From positions 34,201 through 98,200 of the forward strand of contig UQJV01000002.1 in assembly GCA_900541475.1 (NCBI GenBank): a stretch of DNA of 64,000 nt, given 5' to 3'. Source of the stretch: an uncultured Collinsella sp. Lineage in GTDB: Bacteria > Actinomycetota > Coriobacteriia > Coriobacteriales > Coriobacteriaceae. A model generated the notes under the pieces. That model was given only the letters and a program-made list of their open reading frames with translations, did not search any database and was not told where the DNA came from. Shown here piece after piece: positions 18,165 through 26,807 of the stretch. Position 1 is the first letter of the stretch. Each line of letters begins with the position of its first letter. A program made the translations under genes and the position numbers.

Positions 18165-18166
18165 GC

Positions 18167-18703
18167 ATGGCAGAGAACATCACCGCCCACATGGAAAAGT
18201 CGCTTGAGTCCCTCAAGCACAACTTCTCCAAGGTTCGCACGGGTCGCGCCAACGCTAACATTCTGTCCGACATTTCGGTCGATTACTACGGTGTTCCCAC
18301 GCCGGTTACCCAGGTTGCCGCCGTTAAGACCCCCGAGGCTCACATGCTGCTCATCGAGCCCTGGGACAAGGCGCTCGTCAACGCAATCGTGAAGGCCATT
18401 AGCGCTTCCGATCTGGGCATTACTCCCAACTCTGACGGTACCGTCGTGCGTCTGCCGTTCCCGGCTCCCACCGAGGAGCGTCGTCGCGAGCTCGTCAAGG
18501 AGTGCCGCGAGTATGCCGAGCAGGCCAAGGTCTCAATCCGTAACATCCGTCGTGACTTTAACAACAAGCTCGAGCGCGACGAAGAGCTCACCGAGGACGA
18601 TGTCCGTCGCGAGCAGGCCAAGGTCCAGAAGCATACCGATGAGTATGTTGCCAAGGTCGAGGAGCTTCTGAAGGAAAAAGAAGCCGAGGTCATGGAGATC
18701 TAA
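18167..18703 (+). CDS. frr: Ribosome recycling factor
   Basis: Splits post-termination ribosomes together with EF-G. The 178 residues fit the family (about 185). The helical hairpin domain shows KVRTGRANANILSDISVDYYG and the C-terminal helix is KHTDEYVAKVEELLKEKEAE. The ATG lies two bases after the pyrH stop. Confidence 0.98.
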   Translation: MAENITAHMEKSLESLKHNFSKVRTGRANANILSDISVDYYGVPTPVTQVAAVKTPEAHMLLIEPWDKALVNAIVKAISASDLGITPNSDGTVVRLPFPAPTEERRRELVKECREYAEQAKVSIRNIRRDFNNKLERDEELTEDDVRREQAKVQKHTDEYVAKVEELLKEKEAEVMEI

Positions 18704-18704
18704 G

Positions 18705-19499
18705 GTGCAATACGACGAGAACAAACTGGTCGAGTACTTTGCCGACGCCCCTGCGGGCGTCGGTTTTTCCGACCTTGACCTCAATAAGATTCCGCATCAT
18801 ATCTCGTGCATCATGGACGGTAACGGTCGCTGGGCCACGGCGCGCGGTCTTGCCCGCACCGAGGGCCACAAGGCCGGTATCGTCTCCCTGCGCGAGATTA
18901 TTACCGCATGCGTGCGCTTGGGCGTCGACGTCCTTTCGGCCTATGCGTTTTCCACCGAAAACTGGAACCGTCCGCAGCACGAGGTCAACGTTTTGATGCA
19001 TTTGTTTGCCAAGACGTTTATCGATGAGTTGCCGCTGCTTAAGCGCGAAAACGTGCGCGTTGTCTTTTTGGGCGATATTTCCGCACTGCCTAAGAAGACC
19101 CGCGATGTCTTTGAGCGAGGTCTTGCCGAGTGTGCCGACCACACCGGCATGACGCTGGCGCTTGCCGTCAACTACGGCGCCCGTGCCGAGATCACCCGTG
19201 CTGTCCGCCAGATTGCGCTCGATGCCGCTGCCGGAAAGATCGATCCCGCCGCTATCGACGATGATATGGTTGCTTCGCATCTGTACACCGCCGGACTGCC
19301 CGATCCGGAGCTTGTGATTCGCACCTCCGGCGAGCTTCGCCTTTCGAACTATCTGCTGTGGCAGGTTGCCTATTCCGAGTTTTATGTCACCGATACCTAT
19401 TGGCCCGACTTTGATCGTTGGGGCCTTGTCGACGCCATTTTGGCCTACCAGGGCCGCGACCGCAGGTTTGGTGGACTGAGCAAGACCGAGGAGGCTTAA
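18705..19499 (+). CDS. uppS: Isoprenyl transferase (undecaprenyl diphosphate synthase)
   Basis: Cis-prenyltransferase that makes the C55 lipid carrier for peptidoglycan. The product has 264 residues, with the catalytic ISCIMDGNGRWATARGL, YAFSTENWNRPQHEV, and the C-terminal ELVIRTSGELRLSNYLLWQ and YWPDFDRW. It begins at GTG one base after the frr stop. An N-terminal stretch of about 30 residues precedes the catalytic Asp motif. Confidence 0.96.
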   Translation: MQYDENKLVEYFADAPAGVGFSDLDLNKIPHHISCIMDGNGRWATARGLARTEGHKAGIVSLREIITACVRLGVDVLSAYAFSTENWNRPQHEVNVLMHLFAKTFIDELPLLKRENVRVVFLGDISALPKKTRDVFERGLAECADHTGMTLALAVNYGARAEITRAVRQIALDAAAGKIDPAAIDDDMVASHLYTAGLPDPELVIRTSGELRLSNYLLWQVAYSEFYVTDTYWPDFDRWGLVDAILAYQGRDRRFGGLSKTEEA

Positions 19500-19501
19500 T
19501 C

Positions 19502-20392
19502 GTGTCCGATCGTCCCAAGGCGTCTGCTCCCAAGGCGCCAACTTCCAAGGCACCTTCCGCCAAGAGCGGCGCGGCTGCGACTTCGTGGTTGGCCGGCTTT
19601 ATTACCCGCGCCGCCGCAGGTATCGTCTACGCCGTCGTATTTATTCTCTGCCTGGTTTTGGGTATCGTTCCCACCGCCATCTTCGTCTCCGTCATGAGCG
19701 GCTTGTGCTGCTATGAGTTTTTCCGTATGACGAAGCTCGATGGCAAGGTGGCCAACGAGCGCCTGGGTATTGCTGCCGCCGTGCTCTTTCCGCTCTCGGC
19801 GCTGGGCGACTCGCTGCTGTTGAATGCCTTGCTTTTTGCTCTGATGCTTGCGGTGGGTATTTGGTATGTCTGGTCGGCGCGTACCCGCATATCCGATGTA
19901 GCTGTGACACTCATGGGTCCTATCTACACCGGTTTTATGTTGTCGGCCATCGTGCTGCTGCGCGATGCCGTGCCCGGTTTTGCCGGCGCCCTGCTTTCGG
20001 TGGGCGTTTGCGCGTCTCTCTGGGTCTCCGATTCGTTTGCCTACATCGTGGGCAGCCGTATCGGCAAGCACAAGATGGTCCCCAAGATCTCTCCCAAAAA
20101 GAGCTGGGAGGGCTTTGTCGGTGGCATCTTGGGTTCGGTTCTCATCTGGCTCATTTTGTGGGCGACGCATTTCTATAAGCTGAGCTTGCCCTATGCGCTG
20201 CTGTGCGGCGTGGTCGTGTCCATCTTGGGCGTTATCGGCGACCTCATCGAGTCGCGCATCAAGCGTGGCGTGGGCGTCAAGGATTCCGGCAACCTTATTC
20301 CGGGTCATGGCGGCATGCTCGACCGTAGCGACTCGCTTATTTTTGGTTGCATTACCGCGCAGCTACTTTTGATGATTGGAGGCGTGCTGTAA
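19502..20392 (+). CDS. cdsA: Phosphatidate cytidylyltransferase
   Basis: Makes CDP-diacylglycerol from phosphatidate and CTP at the membrane. The 296-residue product has an Ala/Ser/Lys/Pro-rich cytosolic N-terminus of about 30 residues, about seven hydrophobic segments, and the C-terminal signature ending KDSGNLIPGHGGMLDRSDS. The GTG at 19502 follows AGGAGG at the end of uppS. Confidence 0.96.
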   Translation: MSDRPKASAPKAPTSKAPSAKSGAAATSWLAGFITRAAAGIVYAVVFILCLVLGIVPTAIFVSVMSGLCCYEFFRMTKLDGKVANERLGIAAAVLFPLSALGDSLLLNALLFALMLAVGIWYVWSARTRISDVAVTLMGPIYTGFMLSAIVLLRDAVPGFAGALLSVGVCASLWVSDSFAYIVGSRIGKHKMVPKISPKKSWEGFVGGILGSVLIWLILWATHFYKLSLPYALLCGVVVSILGVIGDLIESRIKRGVGVKDSGNLIPGHGGMLDRSDSLIFGCITAQLLLMIGGVL

Positions 20393-21585
20393 TGTCATTC
20401 CAGACGACGTATGGCCCTGATGGGCGCCTTCGCGTTGCCATCCTGGGTTGTACGGGCTCTATCGGAACGCAGGCACTCGATGTATGCCGTCAGCATGCCG
20501 ATCGATTGCAGGTGACGGCGCTGTCCGTTAACTCCAGCACTTCGGAGCTCGTTGCGTTTGCCCGCGAATTCTCGGTTCCGGCCGTTGCCGTGGCCGATGT
20601 TGCCCATGGTGCGGACGCTGTGCTGCAGGAGCTGCCCGAGGGCACCGAGCTCGGTGTTGGTGCGCAGGCAGTTTGTGAGCTCGCACGTCGCGATGACGTC
20701 GACTGTGTGCTTGTTGCCATTGTGGGCGCTGCCGGGCTTGAAGCGAGCCATGCGGCGCTGACCTCGAACAAGCGCCTTGCCCTCGCCAATAAAGAGTCCC
20801 TCGTTGTCGGCGGTGACCTGCTGATGCCGTTGGCGCAGCCGGGTCAGCTTATCCCGGTCGACTCCGAGCACTCCGCCATCTACCAGTGCTATCTGGGGGA
20901 GAATCCGCGCGAGGCTCACTGCATTTGGCTCACTTGCTCGGGTGGTCCGTTCTTTGGTCGTACGCGCGACGAGCTCAATCGCGTGACACGCGCCGATGCG
21001 CTGGCACATCCCACGTGGGCCATGGGCGCTAAGATCACCATCGACTCCGCGACTCTTATGAACAAGGGCCTGGAGCGTATCGAGGCGATGCATCTGTTCG
21101 GTTGCGACCTCGACTTTATCAACGTGGTCGTTCAGCGTCAGTCAAAGATTCATTCGATGGTCGAGTTTGCCGACGGCTCCGTGATGGCGCATCTCGGTGC
21201 GTCCGACATGCGCATTCCCATCCAGTTTGCCTTTTCGTATCCCGAGCGCTGGGATACTCCGGCGCCGCGAATCGATTTTCGTGAGTTGGGGCAGCTTACC
21301 TTCGACGCGGCCGATATGGACACGTTCCGCTGCCTGGCGCTGGCCGAGCGCGCCGGCAAGACGGGCGGCACCATGCCATGCGTACTGAATGCCGCCAACG
21401 AAGTTGCTGTCGATGCCTTCCTGCACGATGCCTGCACCTTTACCGATATCGACCGCATCGTGGAGTCGTGCATGGATGCACACGATACGCAGGCGGTCGC
21501 ATCGTTTGAGCAGCTTCGCGATATCGATACGTGGGCTCGCGCCAAGGCCGCCGAGGTGCTTGCTGCAACCCGTTCCTCATCGTAA
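20392..21585 (+). CDS. dxr: 1-deoxy-D-xylulose 5-phosphate reductoisomerase
   Basis: Second step of the MEP isoprenoid pathway: NADPH-dependent conversion of DXP to MEP. The 397-residue product has the NADP-binding VAILGCTGSIGTQALDV, ANKESLVVGG, PVDSEHSAIYQC, and ATLMNKGLERIEAMHLFG. ATG at 20392 overlaps the cdsA stop (TAATG). It is in the same operon as ispG, another MEP enzyme. Confidence 0.97.
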   Translation: MSFQTTYGPDGRLRVAILGCTGSIGTQALDVCRQHADRLQVTALSVNSSTSELVAFAREFSVPAVAVADVAHGADAVLQELPEGTELGVGAQAVCELARRDDVDCVLVAIVGAAGLEASHAALTSNKRLALANKESLVVGGDLLMPLAQPGQLIPVDSEHSAIYQCYLGENPREAHCIWLTCSGGPFFGRTRDELNRVTRADALAHPTWAMGAKITIDSATLMNKGLERIEAMHLFGCDLDFINVVVQRQSKIHSMVEFADGSVMAHLGASDMRIPIQFAFSYPERWDTPAPRIDFRELGQLTFDAADMDTFRCLALAERAGKTGGTMPCVLNAANEVAVDAFLHDACTFTDIDRIVESCMDAHDTQAVASFEQLRDIDTWARAKAAEVLAATRSSS

Positions 21586-21602
21586 GGATTGCTTTTCGTT
21601 TT

Positions 21603-22964
21603 ATGGATACTGTTCTGAGCGTTCTTTCCTCGGTTTATTGGGGCCTTTTGATGCTATCCGTCCTCGTGTTTCTGCATGAGGGCGGCCACTTTTTGGCGGC
21701 GCGTGCGTGCGGCGTACGTGTCACCGAGTTTTTCTTGGGCCTGCCGTGCCGCTTCGACATTCACCATACGTCGCGTCGCATCGGTACCAAGTTTGGCGTG
21801 ACGCCGCTGCTGCTGGGTGGTTATGCCGCTATCTGCGGTATGGACCCGACCGATGCCTCGTGCGCCGACCGTGTGCTTGCGGCGATCTATCGTCATGGTC
21901 GCGTTTCGGTTGCAGATCTTTCCGTCGAGCTGGAGCTGCCCGAGGAGGATGTTCTCGAGGCTTGTGCCTTGCTTTTGGGCTGGGGTTCCATTGCGCCTTG
22001 GTACGAGGAAGGGGAGAAGCCTTCACCCAGCTACTATCCGGTTAGGTACCAGACGCTGCCGCGCGACGCTGCAGGATATACCACCTTTGACGGCCGCCGG
22101 TTTGATCGAGAGCATGCAACTGCCGAGGGCGATGTGTGGGAGCTGCCGGTAGCCGCTTCGGAGTTTCTTGAGCAGGAGCGTTCGCATACCTATCTGGGAC
22201 AGGGTTTTCTCAAGCGTGCCTTTATGCTGCTCGCGGGTATTCTCGTCAATATTCTGACGGGTTTTTTGCTGCTTATGAGCATCTACTCTGTCGCCGGCGT
22301 ATCGGTTCCGGTCGATAGCAATGTGATCGGTCAGGTCGACGAAGGCTCAATTGCTGCCAAGGCGGGCATCGAGGCCGGTGACGCAATTCTTTCGGTCGAC
22401 GGCGTGTCCTGCTCTAGCTGGATGGATGTATATGATGCCATCGGCAAGGCTGCAGGTCAGGGCGATTTCGCCATTGAGTACCAGCGCGGCGGCAAGAATC
22501 TTTCGACCTCGGTTGCGCTCAAGGAGGGCGAGCGTTTGGGCGTTTATGCCTCCACGCAAGTGGTCCATTTGGACCCCATTACTTCGGCGCGCTTGTCGTT
22601 CTCCTATGTTCAGCAGACAGCTGAGGGCGTGATGCGCCTGCTGCAGCCGCAGCATACGATGGAGATACTCGATCAGTCCTCCTCGATTGTGGGCATCAGC
22701 GTCATGTCTTCTCAGGCGGCGGCAGCCGGTCCCGCGACGTTCTTGACGTTTGCCTCCCTCATTTCGTTCTCGCTTGGCTTTATGAACCTGCTGCCCATCC
22801 CACCGCTCGATGGCGGTAAGCTGGTTATCGAGATCATTCAAAAAATCGCGGGCCGCGAGCTTCCGCTCAAGGTCCAGACGATTGTGAGCTATGTGGGCAT
22901 CGCACTCTTTGCGCTGCTGTTTGTCTATATGCTTCGTTCCGACATCCTTCGATTTATTCTGTAG
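21603..22964 (+). CDS. rseP: RIP site-2 metalloprotease (RseP/RasP family) with an inserted domain
   Basis: Membrane zinc protease of regulated intramembrane proteolysis. The 453-residue product has the zinc motif HEGGH (residues 25-29) in the first membrane helix, a PDZ domain (about residues 240-320), and the C-terminal NLLPIPPLDGGK. Between GGYAAICGMDP and the second membrane helix FLKRAFMLLAGILVN lie about 120 residues, where Gram-positive relatives such as RasP have roughly 30-50. The first half of the insert resembles a winged helix. The AGPxxN motif usual in helix 2 reads AGILVN. The dxr-rseP-ispG order is widespread. Confidence 0.92.
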   Translation: MDTVLSVLSSVYWGLLMLSVLVFLHEGGHFLAARACGVRVTEFFLGLPCRFDIHHTSRRIGTKFGVTPLLLGGYAAICGMDPTDASCADRVLAAIYRHGRVSVADLSVELELPEEDVLEACALLLGWGSIAPWYEEGEKPSPSYYPVRYQTLPRDAAGYTTFDGRRFDREHATAEGDVWELPVAASEFLEQERSHTYLGQGFLKRAFMLLAGILVNILTGFLLLMSIYSVAGVSVPVDSNVIGQVDEGSIAAKAGIEAGDAILSVDGVSCSSWMDVYDAIGKAAGQGDFAIEYQRGGKNLSTSVALKEGERLGVYASTQVVHLDPITSARLSFSYVQQTAEGVMRLLQPQHTMEILDQSSSIVGISVMSSQAAAAGPATFLTFASLISFSLGFMNLLPIPPLDGGKLVIEIIQKIAGRELPLKVQTIVSYVGIALFALLFVYMLRSDILRFIL

Positions 22965-22977
22965 GGGAGTGGTTGGA

Positions 22978-24060
22978 TTGTCTTTATCCCATCCTTTGCC
23001 TCGCGAGCTAACGCGTCCCGTGCATGTGGGCGGCGTGCAGATCGGTGGCGGCGCGCCGGTGGTGGTTCAGTCCATGACCTGCACCGATACCGCCGACGCC
23101 CAGGCAACGCTTGCGCAAGTGCGCGCGTTGGCGCAGGCTGGCTGCGATATAGTGCGCGTGAGCGTGCCCACCGAGGCCGCGCTTGAGGGTTTCCGCACGA
23201 TTTGTGCCGAGTCTCCGGTGCCGATCGTTGCGGATATCCACTTTAATTACAAGCTGGCCATTGGCGCTGTGGAGGCCGGTGCCGCCAAGCTTCGCATCAA
23301 TCCCGGCAATATCGGCGACTGGGCTAAGGTTGACGCGGTGATCGATGCTGCGGGTGCCGCGGGCTGTGCGATTCGTATCGGCGTCAATGCCGGTTCGCTT
23401 GAGCAGGATATCGCCGAGCGCGACGACCTTACGCAACCCGAAAAGCTCGTGATGTCGAGCGAGCGTTTCGTCAAACATTTTGAGGATCGCGGCTTTACCA
23501 ATATCGTGCTTTCCGCCAAGGCGCATAGCGTGTCAACGACGCTCGACACCTATCGTGCCCTTTCGCGCGAAATCCCCCATGTTCCACTTCACTTGGGCGT
23601 GACTGAGGCCGGAACCAAGCTCCAGGGCACCATTAAGAGCTCTGTGGGCTTGGGTATTCTGCTTTCCGAGGGCATTGGCGATACCATGCGCGTCTCGCTT
23701 ACGGCCGATCCGGTCGAGGAGCCGCCGGTCGCCTGGGATATCTTGCAGTCGCTCGGCCTTCGCCGCCGCGGTCCCGAGATCGTCTCGTGCCCCACATGCG
23801 CTCGCTGCCAGGTCAACCTCATTCCTATCGCCGAGGAGGTTACCGAGCGGCTTAAGAACTACTCTGCGCCGCTTTCGATTGCCGTGATGGGATGTGCGGT
23901 CAATGGCCCCGGCGAGGCCTCTGACGCCGACTTGGGCGTTGCCTGCGGACGAGGTCAGGGCCTGCTCTTTTCGCACGGCCAGATCATTGGTAAAGTAGCT
24001 GAGGACCAAATTGTCGACGCGCTTATGGCCGAGGCCGACAAGCTTATTGAGGAGAAATAA
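22978..24060 (+). CDS. ispG: 4-hydroxy-3-methylbut-2-enyl diphosphate synthase
   Basis: Iron-sulfur enzyme of the MEP pathway converting MEcPP to HMBPP. The 360-residue product shows VQSMTCTDTADAQATLAQV, PIVADIHFNYKLA, RINPGNIGDW, and cluster cysteines in CPTCARCQVNL and GCAVNGPGEASDADLG. TTG at 22978 with GGGGAG at 22964-22969 is preferred; GTG at 22969 is an alternative. It is the short, two-domain bacterial form. Confidence 0.96.
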   Translation: MSLSHPLPRELTRPVHVGGVQIGGGAPVVVQSMTCTDTADAQATLAQVRALAQAGCDIVRVSVPTEAALEGFRTICAESPVPIVADIHFNYKLAIGAVEAGAAKLRINPGNIGDWAKVDAVIDAAGAAGCAIRIGVNAGSLEQDIAERDDLTQPEKLVMSSERFVKHFEDRGFTNIVLSAKAHSVSTTLDTYRALSREIPHVPLHLGVTEAGTKLQGTIKSSVGLGILLSEGIGDTMRVSLTADPVEEPPVAWDILQSLGLRRRGPEIVSCPTCARCQVNLIPIAEEVTERLKNYSAPLSIAVMGCAVNGPGEASDADLGVACGRGQGLLFSHGQIIGKVAEDQIVDALMAEADKLIEEK

Positions 24061-25782
<1,722 letters not shown>

Positions 25783-25811
25783 TCGAGCCCGCTGCGTTGA
25801 GTGCGCTTACG

Positions 25812-25856
25812 AAGCGGCCCTGCGTCTCTCGAGGGAGAGGTGCAGGGCCGCTTTTG
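25812..25856 (+). terminator. Intrinsic terminator after proS
   Basis: AAGCGGCCCTGC (25812-25823) and GCAGGGCCGCTT (25842-25853) form a 12-bp perfect stem ending in TTTT. Confidence 0.88.
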
Positions 25857-25879
25857 CGTCTAAGAATCTTTTATAGCTA

Positions 25880-25923
25880 AAAGGGAAACCCCACAGCCCA
25901 TTCGAGCTGCGGGGTTTCCCTTT
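25880..25923 (-). terminator. Bidirectional terminator between proS and the minus-strand genes
   Basis: AAAGGGAAACCCC at 25880-25892 pairs with the copy at 25911-25923, extended inward by CAGC/GCTG. A and T runs at each end allow it to work on both strands. It closes the minus-strand kinase gene. Confidence 0.8.
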
Positions 25924-25955
25924 GTGCCTCCGATGCGAAATGAATCGCTCAGATA

Positions 25956-26720
25956 TTACTGATAATCGACGACGTCGATCCAGTTCTTAAGGAACTCATC
26001 GTTCACGTTGCGCTTACGAGCGAGCTCGGAAGCGGCGACGATGCTCGTCCACTGACGCACGACCTGCATGGGCATGTCGGCGCGGTCGCAGTAGAGCTCC
26101 AGGTAGGCCTCGGCCTGATCCTTGCTGTTGAGGGCAAAGAGCAGGTAGGTGGTGGCAACGTCGGCAGCAGGGGAGCCCTGGGTGGCATGTGCCCAGTCGC
26201 AGACGTACAGCTGGCCGTCCTCGCCGACGATGACGTTGGAGGGGTTGAAGTCGCCGTGGCAGACCTTGAACTCCTTGGTCATGCCGTCCAGACGCTCCTG
26301 AAGGTTGTAGCGCGTAGTGGCATTGAGCTGATCGAGGCTGTCGATCATGCGGGCGAACTTATCGCGCTGACGGTTGAGCAGCGGGGAGGTGTAGCCGTGG
26401 ATCTCGATCTGGAGGTCGACGAACATCTCGAGGTACTCACCAAAGCGCTGGGGCTCGGCAGTCATCTTCTCGGCAAGCGTGGTGCCCGGAACCTTCTCGG
26501 TCACGAGCGCCCAGCCGTTGGCGTTCTCGAGCTGAGAAACCTCAAGAGCCTTGGGGCTGCGGATGCCGCACTCGTTGATGCGGGCAAGATTCAAAGCCTC
26601 GTTGAACACGTCGGAGACGGGCTTGGTCTCGTTAAAGACCTTGACGATCTTGTCGCCCAGGTCGTAAACGACCTTGTTGCCGCGACGGACGAGCTCGGTC
26701 TTGGAATCGGGGAGCAGCAT
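25956..26720 (-). CDS. Aminoglycoside/choline-kinase-like phosphotransferase
   Basis: A 254-residue protein with the small-molecule kinase fold: catalytic loop CHGDFNPSNVIV, metal-binding CDWAHATQGSPAADV, and an N-terminal lobe with DKIVKVF as the probable ATP lysine. The family includes aminoglycoside, choline and homoserine kinases and many of unknown substrate; nothing in the sequence points to resistance. It lies 87 bases downstream of adhE on the same strand, so it may be read through from adhE. The substrate is unknown. Confidence 0.75.
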   Translation of the reverse strand: MLLPDSKTELVRRGNKVVYDLGDKIVKVFNETKPVSDVFNEALNLARINECGIRSPKALEVSQLENANGWALVTEKVPGTTLAEKMTAEPQRFGEYLEMFVDLQIEIHGYTSPLLNRQRDKFARMIDSLDQLNATTRYNLQERLDGMTKEFKVCHGDFNPSNVIVGEDGQLYVCDWAHATQGSPAADVATTYLLFALNSKDQAEAYLELYCDRADMPMQVVRQWTSIVAASELARKRNVNDEFLKNWIDVVDYQ

Positions 26721-26753
26721 GATTGCATCCTTTCAACGATGCGATAGAAGCAA

Positions 26754-26789
26754 CGGCGGGGGCGTGCGTACACCCGTGCACCCCCGCCG
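26754..26789 (-). terminator. GC-rich hairpin between adhE and the kinase gene
   Basis: CGGCGGGGG and CCCCCGCCG form a 9-bp perfect stem. On the minus strand it is followed by TTGCTTCT, a weak T tract, so partial termination of adhE transcripts is plausible. Confidence 0.45.
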
Positions 26790-26807
26790 CAAATAACCGT
26801 GCTAAAA

